Shown one piece after another: positions 24,132-32,335 of a stretch of DNA of 35,363 nt; position 1 is the stretch's first letter, and the number at the start of each line of letters is the position of its first letter. The position numbers and the translations under genes were made by a program. Below the pieces are notes generated by a model. It had not been told where the DNA came from. It did not search any database and worked only from the letters and a program-made list of their open reading frames with translations. The stretch is from a bacterium (lineage in GTDB: Bacteria > Vulcanimicrobiota > Xenobia > Xenobiales > JADMJV01), in assembly GCA_030149525.1 (NCBI GenBank), contig JASBRJ010000037.1, positions 1 to 35,363 of the forward strand, in the 5' to 3' direction.

Positions 24132-25925
24132 CTAGGGAATCGCCGAGCGGAGAGGTCTAAGGGGTTCGATATCGGTCTTTTCCAGGCGAGCATAGTCCGA
24201 CTTCACCACGATACGCACAGGGTAGTTGGAACCGGCCTGAGGAAACAATTCCACATCGACCTGTCGAACTTCTCCGGGAGCGAGAAGATATTTTCTCACC
24301 GGTAACCCTTCACCACTCGTACCCATGGGAAGATTGTAAATCTCGCCATCTAAAGCCAGAACTCCTCGGGCCGCCCCTCCACCGGAAGCGAAACCGACCA
24401 CGGCTTCTTTCTCTTCCTGCAGAGGATTCTTCAACATCAGACGGGCCCTGTAAACGGTCCCGAAATTCCCATAAGACGGGTAGCCCTTGTCAAGATCTTT
24501 CTCGTAAGGCTCGCCCCCGAACTCAAGGTATGTGAAAGGTCCACCTAAGAGATGAGAAGCGTCGAGCTTGATATCGGCCGAGAAAACCCCCGAAGCGGTT
24601 CGGCCCGGATCTCGTTCGGCGGCCGGCTCCACCGGTAGCGGACCTCCCCCGGAACTGGCCAGAACTTTCACCCCTATGGGGCCCACCGAACCAGCAAGGT
24701 CGGCGAGATAGGCCATTCCGCTAGCCGTTTGCCCCCCTTTGACAGACCGGATCTCTATGGTTCTTGTGCCTTGAGCCGGGAGCACGATCTCTTCTCCCCA
24801 CCCTCGCACTGCGGCGGCGGCGTAGTCTAACGCCGCCGTATGACCCACATGAATTTCGTCGGGAGACGGTCCGTAACTGTACCAAAGCATGCGCATCCGG
24901 CGTGTCACCCCGGTGGGATTACTCAACTGAAGGACAAGAGAGCGATCGGCACTTCCCGGTTCATTCCGATGGTGCCACATGAAACGGACAGGAGTTGCGG
25001 GGGCCGTTCGTTCGAACAGAATTCCATCGGAGACGAGTCTTTCGGGGTGATTGGAGAGAAACACGGTCCGGGCAGGCTCAAGAGGAGCGCCGGCCTGGCT
25101 CTGCACCTCAAGCGGGAAAGTATTCTCCACGCTCAAGGCTCCCTCTGCCGTGGCTCGAGCTTTGAAAGCCCGCCCATCTTTTGTCTCCACTTCTTCCAAA
25201 TCGACTTTGGCCCCAACAACAGTCCGAGCGGACAGCCAGCGGGCGAGACTTTCTCGAATTCGACTCTCCTTGAGCTCTCCCCAGAAAGTGAATTTCCGGG
25301 GTCCCTCCCCCCACCGCGCTGCCCAGGGTTGAACACTCACAGGCAGCGATGGGATGGCTTCAGAGCGAGTCGAGGAAACGCTCAAACTGGCCCGACCGGC
25401 GGTCAGGCCGCGCAATTGAAACTTGCCTTCCCCAACCTCCTTAACCTCGACGACTTCCGGATTATCGCTCGTCACCTGAATCTGGTCTTCGAGACGATAG
25501 GGACTCAGCGAAACCACACGACTCTCCCCCAGGGGAACCACCTTTCCCGATTGATCCCACTCGGGGGTGGTGTTGCTGAGCAACTTATTCAAGCGCTGGG
25601 CAAAGAGAGTGGCCAGACCCTTGGGTTCGGATTTCCATCGCTGGGCCACGCTATTCGAGATGACGAGCTTCACCGGAAGACCGAGCAAACTCGTGCCTTC
25701 CGCCCGCACGTCCACCTGTTTAGGAGGTGCGGCCAACCATTTTTTGAGCGCCTCAAGATCGGCCGACTCCAGCGCCTCTGCTTCGAGGAGCGTTTTGTCC
25801 CCGTACTTCACAAGGACGCTGTCGTTTTGCTCTACTTGAACCGGTAGGCCAAGAACGGGAAGGGTGAAAAGGAGAAGAATATAGATGACTTGTCGTCCAT
25901 AAGACGGTTTGATGACCCTAAACAT
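24132..25925 (-). CDS. Exported protein with an Ig-like (BIG2-type) segment, function unknown
   Basis: This 597-aa protein has an N-terminal signal peptide (VIYILLLFTLPVLGLP). A stretch at about residues 145-200, TSDNPEVVEVKEVGEGKFQLRGLTAGRASLSV, follows the BIG2/cadherin-like Ig pattern. The rest is rich in beta strands and contains LLAPGEVRQVDVELFPQAG, a phrase seen in fibronectin/Ig-like beta-sandwich proteins. A cluster of Gly residues (GFASGGGAARGVLAL) lies late in the protein. I do not recognise a catalytic domain. An envelope or periplasmic location is likely, and a role in pilus or surface-structure assembly is only a guess from the GspF-like gene, which is convergent with it. The zinc-ribbon gene lies 54 bp upstream, possibly in the same operon. 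Confidence 0.75.
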   Translation of the reverse strand: MFRVIKPSYGRQVIYILLLFTLPVLGLPVQVEQNDSVLVKYGDKTLLEAEALESADLEALKKWLAAPPKQVDVRAEGTSLLGLPVKLVISNSVAQRWKSEPKGLATLFAQRLNKLLSNTTPEWDQSGKVVPLGESRVVSLSPYRLEDQIQVTSDNPEVVEVKEVGEGKFQLRGLTAGRASLSVSSTRSEAIPSLPVSVQPWAARWGEGPRKFTFWGELKESRIRESLARWLSARTVVGAKVDLEEVETKDGRAFKARATAEGALSVENTFPLEVQSQAGAPLEPARTVFLSNHPERLVSDGILFERTAPATPVRFMWHHRNEPGSADRSLVLQLSNPTGVTRRMRMLWYSYGPSPDEIHVGHTAALDYAAAAVRGWGEEIVLPAQGTRTIEIRSVKGGQTASGMAYLADLAGSVGPIGVKVLASSGGGPLPVEPAAERDPGRTASGVFSADIKLDASHLLGGPFTYLEFGGEPYEKDLDKGYPSYGNFGTVYRARLMLKNPLQEEKEAVVGFASGGGAARGVLALDGEIYNLPMGTSGEGLPVRKYLLAPGEVRQVDVELFPQAGSNYPVRIVVKSDYARLEKTDIEPLRPLRSAIP

Positions 25926-25979
25926 ATTGTAGAGTCTAACTCTTACCAGACACCATCGTTCTCCTGGTGAGAAAGAGAA

Positions 25980-26690
25980 TTACGCCAGATCGGTGGAATC
26001 CGAAGGTATGAGGGGTGGCGACGACGCCTCAGCGGACGGCGCCGCAGGCTTCTCTCCGGATTTTGCGGCTCGAGCGGCATCCGCCTCTTCCTTCGTCTTT
26101 ATCTGAATCAGAGTTTCAAGATCCTGGCTGAGTTCTTTGAGATCCTTTTCCCGACCCATGAGAATATCGAAGGTCATACAGATCATGTCGTTACAACTCA
26201 ACCACTTTTTGGTTCCTTCGATCAAAGACTGGGGATCGGGAAAATCTTCGTCTTCTTCCAGGTCCTCAAGAGCGTCCAACCAGCCCTCGAACTGCTGCTC
26301 GCCTTCCACGTAGAGCTCTTCCGCCCGATCGATGAGAAACTTGAGCTGAGCGGGAACCATGTCCTCGTCCAGGACACCTTGCTGAGAGAGGCAAATATCG
26401 CGAATTTTGGGGATCTCTTCTTTGAAGCCCTCAAAAATTTCCCGAAAAGCCTCATAGGCCTCGATGACCGGCTCTAACTCCGCTTCTTCTTCTATGAAAT
26501 CGTGAACGGTCCAGGCTAACTGCTGGAGGACGGGAGACTGATAGTGAGCTTCCGGAACCAGATACTCCACATTCTCGGCGATATCCATGGATGAAGAAGA
26601 CGCCAAGGGCTGCATCGGCAAGACCGCATTACAGCTTACACAAAATTTTGTACCTTCCGGATTGTCGGTGCCGCACTGTACGCAGAGCAT
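25980..26690 (-). CDS. Zinc-ribbon protein with acidic helical region
   Basis: The N-terminus carries a zinc ribbon, CVQCGTDNPEGTKFCVSC (CxxC...CxxC), of the kind found in membrane-associated and regulatory proteins of many bacteria. About 200 mostly helical, acidic residues follow (for example DALEDLEEDEDFPDPQSLIEG), then a Lys/Ala/Pro-rich C-terminal tail. I chose ATG 26690 over the in-frame ATG 26696, because GGAGG lies directly against the latter but 6 nt from the former. No membrane helix is seen. Function is unknown. It lies 54 bp upstream of the exported Ig-like protein gene, and a terminator for the previous gene lies on its 5' side. Confidence 0.8.
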   Translation of the reverse strand: MLCVQCGTDNPEGTKFCVSCNAVLPMQPLASSSSMDIAENVEYLVPEAHYQSPVLQQLAWTVHDFIEEEAELEPVIEAYEAFREIFEGFKEEIPKIRDICLSQQGVLDEDMVPAQLKFLIDRAEELYVEGEQQFEGWLDALEDLEEDEDFPDPQSLIEGTKKWLSCNDMICMTFDILMGREKDLKELSQDLETLIQIKTKEEADAARAAKSGEKPAAPSAEASSPPLIPSDSTDLA

Positions 26691-26763
26691 GCTCATCCTC
26701 CGGAGGCCAGCTTTGACATACTATGAGGATCCCCTGGCGTTGTTTCCTACAGTCGGTGCCAAT

Positions 26764-26797
26764 AAAAAAAGGGCGAGAAGAATCTCGCCCAGTTTTT
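26764..26797 (-). terminator. Terminator of the 86-aa gene
   Basis: An 8-bp perfect stem (26771-26778 gggcgaga, loop agaa, 26783-26790 tctcgccc) is flanked on the minus strand by TTTTTTT after the stem. It lies 26 bp beyond the 86-aa gene's stop. The plus strand also has a short T-run (26793-26797), so it may work in both directions. Confidence 0.85.
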
Positions 26798-26816
26798 CTA
26801 CATCACTTTGGAAGAA

Positions 26817-27077
26817 TTAAGCGAAGCCGGGGAAATAACCCGCAGGCGCTTGCTGTGAGCCACCGGGCATACCGCTATTGGCCATAAACGGGCTCACACT
26901 GTTGAAAGCATAAGTGTTTCCGGAAGTGAGGCCACCAACTTGTTGCTGAAGCTGGGCCAGCGCCTGACGGTTCATAGCTTCCATCTGCTTGCGCTGTTTT
27001 CTCAGCTTAAGGTTCTTAATCAGACCTCCACCGAGTTGAAGGACGCCGAGTCCTATGCTGATTGCCATCAATGCCAT
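26817..27077 (-). CDS. Small protein with N-terminal hydrophobic segment (86 aa), unknown function
   Basis: I do not recognise this protein. It starts with a hydrophobic, Gly-rich segment (MALMAISIGLGVLQLGGGLI), followed at once by a strongly basic helix (KNLKLRKQRKQMEAMNRQALAQLQQQ), then a Gly/Ser/Pro-rich tail ending GGSQQAPAGYFPGFA. This suggests a single membrane anchor or a membrane-binding helix, with the basic stretch on the cytosolic side. It has a recognisable promoter (27113-27140), a strong AGGAG ribosome-binding site and its own terminator, so it looks like an independently expressed, perhaps abundant, small protein. It lies between the LuxC-fusion gene and the zinc-ribbon gene, all on the minus strand. 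Confidence 0.75.
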   Translation of the reverse strand: MALMAISIGLGVLQLGGGLIKNLKLRKQRKQMEAMNRQALAQLQQQVGGLTSGNTYAFNSVSPFMANSGMPGGSQQAPAGYFPGFA

Positions 27078-27112
27078 TGTCTTATGCTCTCCTTTTTAAG
27101 CTTTCTGGGTCT

Positions 27113-27140
27113 ATTATCTCACAGCTGGAGCAAAAGTTAA
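27113..27140 (-). promoter_or_regulatory. Candidate promoter of the 86-aa gene
   Basis: On the minus strand TTAACT (27140-27135) is separated by 16 bp from GATAAT (27118-27113), followed by AAAAAGGAG and the ATG at 27077. The -10 matches the consensus at 5 of 6 positions. The rest of the gap to 27197 is A/T-rich with no convincing terminator for the upstream gene. Confidence 0.55.
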
Positions 27141-27197
27141 GGGGTGAAAAAACTTTTTTTGTAAACAGTTTGTGAACTAAAAAGACCCGATAACGCC

Positions 27198-29828
27198 TTA
27201 CTGGCGTAAATCAACCACCGCTTTAATCTTTCCGGTACGGGTCACGCCTTCGAGACTTCCCTGACTCATGAGTTCCACTTCTAAACCGCCGAGCCAGCCC
27301 TCTCGGAAAGCCTCTTCCAATTCACTAAGGTTCTCCAGCAAAGCTTCCTTCACCCGATCCGCCGACACTTTGCCCCCCCGACTGGAGCGCTCCACCTTGA
27401 TCTGAAGATGATCTTTGGGGCCTTGCTTTGTGATGATCAGCTGAAAGATGTGCCCTACCCCGTCGAGTTGATCTAGAGTTCTGGCCACATCGGCGGGGTA
27501 GACGTCGGCGGTTCCGATTCGGATACGATCCCCGATTCGGCCTTTCAACTCGAAGACCCAGGCCTTGCTGTCCACCCAGCGACCAAGGTCGCCGGTACGG
27601 TAACGGATGAGAGGCATCAAACGCCGCCGCAAGCAGGTGACGGTGATCTCACCCACATCTCCATCGGCCACCGGTTCCCCGGTCTCAGGGTCGAGAAACT
27701 CTAAAAACTGATAGTCGTAAAGCAGATGATGATGTCCCACCGGAAGATCCAAGGTTTGATATCCTACCGGTCCGGCATCGACCGATGCATATCCCGCCGA
27801 AGCTACAGTGGTGGCCCCCAAGACTTCCTCTAGATAGAGCCTGGCTTCTCGAGACATAGCCTCACCGCCGTAGAGAACCGTGCGGACTCGCAAGTCGGCC
27901 CCGCGTTCTTCCACCAACTCCGCCAAACGCACCAGAAGCGATGGAAGTCCAAGAAGCACGGTGGGGGTAAACATGGTCAAGAATCCCAGAGTGCTGTTGA
28001 CGTCTACGTTTCCGGCTATGGGTAGCTTAATGCAGCCCAACTTCTCTAACGCCTCGGTAGCGGCCAGAAAGCTCGTCCACATATTCCCGGCCATGAACAG
28101 ATTGGCCACGGTATCTCCCTTGGTGACGCCCGCTTTCTGGTAGATGGCGGCCAGGATGTCGGTGACCTCTTCCCATTCTTCCAAAGAAAAGAAACTGAAC
28201 TTGGGCGCTCCCGTGGAGCCTCCCGAAGCAAAAATGTAGGCCCCTTCCAACGGCCCGGTCAGAAGAGCCCGTCCGGCAGGAGGCGTGTTGGTCCTGAGGG
28301 TCTCGGCGTCAAGACGAGGAAATTTCTCCAGGTCCCGAGCTTGAGAGATGGTGATATCGGGGAGCGCGTCTTGGTAAAAGGAGCTTCGACCACGAGCGTA
28401 GTCGATGAGATTCTTCAGCTTCCTAGTTTTGGAGGGGGGGATCGGCTGCAAGTTCCGTTCCGCATCAAAGCGGCGGGGCAACGACTCGATCACAGACCAG
28501 CGCACCAACTCCCGCAGCTGAAAAGTTCCGTCGTGGGGGCTGCCGTGATTGGGGCGCCACATCTCTCCCCATTCCGTGATCCGAGTGACCCCGAGATCGG
28601 AAAGAGCTAAACCGGTGTTTCGAAAATCCCTGGGCAGCCCGGCCAGGCCCACCGACTGAAGTTCACGACGAAGCGGACGTAGCCATTCCAAAAGCGCCGA
28701 CAGATGCGGGTAAGGTATGATGATGAGAGTTCGGTTGAGAGGGCTGCCTCGATGATCTTCCCATCGCCTCACATGAATCGACCAGGCGAGTTCCGAGTCT
28801 TCCATGAGCTGAGCCATCCCCTTGAGAGCTAGAAAGCGAGTGAGCTCATACTCTTTTCGAAGCTCGACTTTGACATCGAACTCAAGCTCCTTAGGCGGAG
28901 GCAGTCGCCGGTTCCAATGCTCGAAAGACTGAGCCAGCCGGTCACAAAACTCCGCTAGCTTGTCCTGGTGGAGGGTCGGCCAGAAAAGGAGTTGAGGCGA
29001 CCCGCAAGCTCGAGTTTCCCAGGTGATCACATCCTGAACGAGTCCGTCGTAATCTATCTCTTCCAGGCCCTTGGCGTTGAGGAAGCCCGCCGTGATTAGG
29101 GAGAAGCTGAACCGGGGTCCGTAGGGGATGATCTTGACCCCGTCGCCTTTTCTGGCCGACCAGGCGCGAACAGCCTCCCCACCTCCCCAGATGACAATAC
29201 CGTCGGAGTTTCGGCGAAGCACATCCTCGTGCTCGGTGCGGTCGTCAGGCAGGGTAAAGATGGAGAATCTGGGGCACAGTCGCCGTTCGGGGTCTGCGTC
29301 CATGAGACTCTGAGCAAACAGTAAAGGAAAAACCGGATCGCCCTTGGAGACTTTCACCAGATTGATGTTCTTGGTCAGAATTCCGTGAACAAGCGAGTCG
29401 GCGGCTCCCAGGAAGACGTTGCCCGGACTCACATGAGTGACAACACCAAGCGGAACGGCGCGGATATATCCTTCGTACCCTTTTCGCCACAGCCAACCGT
29501 CGAGCGTGGCCGAGCGGCGCAAGTCGTAGCGCAACTTGAACTGAAGCTCTGACCGATCGAGAAGCCGTGCCAACTCTTCCAGGCCTCGCTCCACCATTTC
29601 AGGACTGAAACCCACAATAGAAGGCAATTTCTCGATGACTTGCCGGCGCAAGGGGTAGTTGTGGTTTCTCCACATCCGCCCGGCTCGGTCCAGAATATCG
29701 AGGATCTCTCTAATGGGAACGTCCTGTAGACTCATCTCCTGACCTCGAGCCACCAGGTCTTCCAGGTCCTGGGGAGTCAGTTCGTGATCGGAAAATTCAC
29801 CGAAGAGATAGTGTTTTGCGTTGATCAC
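27198..29828 (-). CDS. LuxC-type acyl-CoA/acyl-protein reductase fused to a PaaK-like adenylation domain
   Basis: The 876-aa protein joins two domains. Residues 1-445 are a LuxC-like acyl reductase of the aldehyde dehydrogenase superfamily: VTHVSPGNVFLGAADSLVHGILTKN, and RACGSPQ with the expected catalytic Cys275. Residues 465-876 are a phenylacetate-CoA-ligase-like adenylate-forming domain: P-loop ASGGSTGAPK (534-543), LYGGEAMS, RYRTGDLG, GRIGDRIRIGTADVYPADV and a C-terminal catalytic-Lys motif (TRTGKIKAVVD), so it appears complete. It would activate a carboxylic acid and reduce it to an aldehyde. The GTG start overlaps the LuxE stop in GTGA (29825-29828), so the two are coupled; I rejected the open-frame start at 29933. 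No luciferase gene is nearby. The acid substrate is unknown. Confidence 0.88.
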   Translation of the reverse strand: MINAKHYLFGEFSDHELTPQDLEDLVARGQEMSLQDVPIREILDILDRAGRMWRNHNYPLRRQVIEKLPSIVGFSPEMVERGLEELARLLDRSELQFKLRYDLRRSATLDGWLWRKGYEGYIRAVPLGVVTHVSPGNVFLGAADSLVHGILTKNINLVKVSKGDPVFPLLFAQSLMDADPERRLCPRFSIFTLPDDRTEHEDVLRRNSDGIVIWGGGEAVRAWSARKGDGVKIIPYGPRFSFSLITAGFLNAKGLEEIDYDGLVQDVITWETRACGSPQLLFWPTLHQDKLAEFCDRLAQSFEHWNRRLPPPKELEFDVKVELRKEYELTRFLALKGMAQLMEDSELAWSIHVRRWEDHRGSPLNRTLIIIPYPHLSALLEWLRPLRRELQSVGLAGLPRDFRNTGLALSDLGVTRITEWGEMWRPNHGSPHDGTFQLRELVRWSVIESLPRRFDAERNLQPIPPSKTRKLKNLIDYARGRSSFYQDALPDITISQARDLEKFPRLDAETLRTNTPPAGRALLTGPLEGAYIFASGGSTGAPKFSFFSLEEWEEVTDILAAIYQKAGVTKGDTVANLFMAGNMWTSFLAATEALEKLGCIKLPIAGNVDVNSTLGFLTMFTPTVLLGLPSLLVRLAELVEERGADLRVRTVLYGGEAMSREARLYLEEVLGATTVASAGYASVDAGPVGYQTLDLPVGHHHLLYDYQFLEFLDPETGEPVADGDVGEITVTCLRRRLMPLIRYRTGDLGRWVDSKAWVFELKGRIGDRIRIGTADVYPADVARTLDQLDGVGHIFQLIITKQGPKDHLQIKVERSSRGGKVSADRVKEALLENLSELEEAFREGWLGGLEVELMSQGSLEGVTRTGKIKAVVDLRQ

Positions 29829-30997
29829 TTTCCTGCTCCTATCTTGAGTGCGGCAATGGCACACCCCTTGTGCTTGGTCACACCGGCGCGGCCCAACAGA
29901 GTGAGAGTAGGAGACTTGCGACCGCAGCGACATTCGGGATGAACCACTCCACGGTCGGTGGTGAGAAGACTCACGGCGGGAAAAGAATGATGATAGGGAG
30001 TCAGAAATTGAAGCAGACCGGCCTGCCCGGGCGGCAAGACCTCAAGAGTGATCGGGTCTCTTACGAGAACGCGACTGTAGTTGGGGATGTGCATTCTCCA
30101 CTTTTCACACTCGCAATAAGGAACCCCGTGCTCCACCATTCCGTAGAGATCGCGCACGTTCTGAGCCGGTATTCCGAGCCAACGGCCCACCTGTTCCCGA
30201 AAGATCCTCTTGTCGATCTGCTGGTGGTCAAAATTTTTCCAACCTCCGCCCGTGATAACAAAGCTTCGAGGCCCAAAACGGAAGCATCTGCCGTTTCGCG
30301 CTTCTACAATCTGCTGCAAAACCGACCAGGTGTGGGCAGGAAAGCCGAGGATTCGAAAAGGACGACCGGACGCCTCGAAGCGCTCCAACGATGCGGCCAC
30401 GCGGTCGACGTCGAGATGCCAATCGTTCTTTTTCTCGTCCCACACGATGGCGTAGCAAACATGATTGACTCGAGTCAGACCCGTGAGCAACTTATCGGAA
30501 AAAGCCGTCCCAACATCCTTGGCCACTTCCGGATCGTAGGTGAAACAAAGGTAATTGGTCTTCATACGATTCACCATTTCGAGGTCGAGATAAATATGGC
30601 GAACGACCCGTTTGATTCTCCGCAGCGATGTCCTATCAAGATAGATAGCACTGGTTTGACCGCTGGTGCCGGAAGACTTCAGCGTCAAGACAATCTGCTC
30701 GTCGGGCACACTTTTGACCGAGTGATACTTCAAAGCGGTGACGAAGAAATACGGAATCCTGGCGAGATCCTCCGATGTTTTGAGATCCCAAGGGAAAAAA
30801 TCTTGATCCTGGCACAGCATTTGAAACTCTGGACAGCCGAGATAATGGAAGGCAAAAGCCTCTTTCATAGCGCGAAGAAAAGCCCGCTCCTGAGCCGGAC
30901 CGATATGAAGCCCCCGTTTATATCCGATCAGGCTGTCGGTGGCTCCGCGGAACTTCTGCCAGACTCGCTTTGCAAGTTTTTCCTGTTGTGGCAACAT
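29825..30997 (-). CDS. LuxE-like acyl-protein synthetase
   Basis: The 390-aa protein resembles LuxE, which activates a fatty acid as acyl-AMP, holds it on a Cys and passes it to LuxC. Motifs seen are the adenylation P-loop LKSSGTSGQTS, VITGGGWKNF, the RDLYGMVEHG acyl-adenylate motif, and a C-terminal KGCAIAALKIG segment with the candidate acyl-accepting Cys. A Cys-rich stretch near the C-terminus (HPECRCGRKSP) is also present and could bind metal. I chose ATG 30997, 4 nt after the GNAT-like stop; the open frame to 31114 would overlap that gene. It has no good ribosome-binding site and probably depends on coupling. Its stop overlaps the LuxC-fusion start. The upstream luxD equivalent (acyl-transferase) is absent. 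Confidence 0.85.
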   Translation of the reverse strand: MLPQQEKLAKRVWQKFRGATDSLIGYKRGLHIGPAQERAFLRAMKEAFAFHYLGCPEFQMLCQDQDFFPWDLKTSEDLARIPYFFVTALKYHSVKSVPDEQIVLTLKSSGTSGQTSAIYLDRTSLRRIKRVVRHIYLDLEMVNRMKTNYLCFTYDPEVAKDVGTAFSDKLLTGLTRVNHVCYAIVWDEKKNDWHLDVDRVAASLERFEASGRPFRILGFPAHTWSVLQQIVEARNGRCFRFGPRSFVITGGGWKNFDHQQIDKRIFREQVGRWLGIPAQNVRDLYGMVEHGVPYCECEKWRMHIPNYSRVLVRDPITLEVLPPGQAGLLQFLTPYHHSFPAVSLLTTDRGVVHPECRCGRKSPTLTLLGRAGVTKHKGCAIAALKIGAGK

Positions 30998-31001
30998 AAG
31001 A

Positions 31002-32294
31002 TTAGGCGTCAAGGAGATCTTCCCAGAGTCTTTCCGTGTAAACTTTAAAGAACTCCAGTAGGTAAGGCTTGGCCGACTCGGTGAGCCGAAGACCGGAGAA
31101 GTGGAGGGGAACAAAAGTTCGAGAGGTCACAATCACATCACAACGCCGGTGTTCGCGCATCTCTGCACCTAAGAAGTAGGCACAGGGAAGGAAACCCGCA
31201 AGGTAGGCGGCCGCCTGGAGTTCCGGCTGATAGGCGGAAACCAGAAGTTCCAGATAGACAGCGCCACGGTCCTCGCAATACTCCGCCACCGACAAAAGAA
31301 CACTCACCGGCTCGTAGGGACCGGGATCCACTCCTAGAATGCTGGAGTGCCCGTCGGTTTCTTGATGGGAAAGGAATACCCGCACCTGACCGGTGGGATC
31401 ACTCAAAATCTGATTGGGCTCATGGAAAGGGAAAAAGCCGAACTGCAGGCCGCGACTGGAGCGGCGTAACATCTGTATTCGCCCTCGAGTGACACCCTCA
31501 ACCCCGACGGCCGCCACGGGAGCCAACTCCACTCGGAGATCGATCTTCTCCCGGGCCTTTTCCACGGCTGTGTAATCGAGTTCCGGAGCTTCTAAATTTG
31601 GATATCTCCGAGAGCAGATCTGATAAATGTTCGACACCTGGGGGATGAGCTTAGGGGTCTTACGACGGTTATCAAACATCCTGGGAGAGACACAGATCTT
31701 GAGACCGTGCGTCTCGTAGCGACGAACTTTCCGCACATTGGGAAAGACCCCGACGTCGGTAAAGCCGATCTTTAGAAGATCGCGATGAAAGGCCGGGGTC
31801 ACGAAGGTACGGACTACGGCGTAGACAAGATCGAAAGTATCGCCGTTGTAGAGAAGGCGGTCTAAGCCTTCCTTAAGCATGCGGTGCATGGTCTTACCGC
31901 CCCGAAAATTGGCGTCGACGACCCCGGCGAAACTCTTCCCCAAGCGATGCTCCGGGTCCCAGCCGAAAATGAGCGAACCGACCACACTCTTCTCACACTC
32001 CGCCACCAGCCAGACCCAGCCATGACCGCGTATGACCTCTCGACTCCGTTCATCGTCCACCACCTCAGGTAAGGCGTAACGATCGCCGTAAGTGGCTTTG
32101 TAAAGCGCGCGCAAAGGCTCTAGATCGGAGAGCTTCGCCTTCCGTACCAAAACCTTTCGTCCATCCTCTGTGGACCACTCCATTGTGAGCTCGGGCAAAA
32201 CCTCGTACACCCTGAACCGGTTTGAGGAGAAAGTTCGGAAAACCTCTGAACTTTGCGTCTTCTCAGAAGGCGGGAGAAATAAGTCGTTGAACAC
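31002..32294 (-). CDS. GNAT-like N-acyltransferase (possibly two GNAT domains) of the LuxE-LuxC operon
   Basis: The 430-aa protein has an N-terminal GNAT-type domain at about residues 45-200: VRKAKLSDLEPLRALYKATYGDRY, WLVAECEKSVVGSLIFG, then VVDANFRGGKTMHRMLKEGL, which fits the acyl-CoA-binding loop and helix. The second half repeats a GNAT-like pattern less clearly (around VSVLLSVAEYCEDRGAVYLELLVSAYQPELQAAAYLAGFLPCAYFLGAEM). It is the first gene of the operon, 4 bp before luxE. It may acylate an amine or supply an acyl substrate, in place of the LuxD thioesterase of bioluminescence operons; this is inference. The start is GTG 32294; an internal ATG at 32183 is an alternative. The divergent amidase gene begins only 41 bp away. 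Confidence 0.78.
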   Translation of the reverse strand: MFNDLFLPPSEKTQSSEVFRTFSSNRFRVYEVLPELTMEWSTEDGRKVLVRKAKLSDLEPLRALYKATYGDRYALPEVVDDERSREVIRGHGWVWLVAECEKSVVGSLIFGWDPEHRLGKSFAGVVDANFRGGKTMHRMLKEGLDRLLYNGDTFDLVYAVVRTFVTPAFHRDLLKIGFTDVGVFPNVRKVRRYETHGLKICVSPRMFDNRRKTPKLIPQVSNIYQICSRRYPNLEAPELDYTAVEKAREKIDLRVELAPVAAVGVEGVTRGRIQMLRRSSRGLQFGFFPFHEPNQILSDPTGQVRVFLSHQETDGHSSILGVDPGPYEPVSVLLSVAEYCEDRGAVYLELLVSAYQPELQAAAYLAGFLPCAYFLGAEMREHRRCDVIVTSRTFVPLHFSGLRLTESAKPYLLEFFKVYTERLWEDLLDA

Positions 32295-32335
32295 TTTTCA
32301 GGCTGACTTGAAAAAGAACGGCCAAGGATAGAGCC

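Noticed and set aside
24840-25847. 335-aa plus-strand open frame opposite the Ig-like protein gene
   Set aside because: The opposite strand encodes a signal peptide and Ig-like motifs; this frame has no family features.
29870-31048. 392-aa plus-strand open frame opposite luxE
   Set aside because: It is antisense to a gene with clear family motifs, has no ribosome-binding site and has no recognisable domain.
27198-32294. Bioluminescence operon
   Set aside because: No luxA/luxB luciferase or luxD gene is present; only LuxC- and LuxE-like functions are seen.
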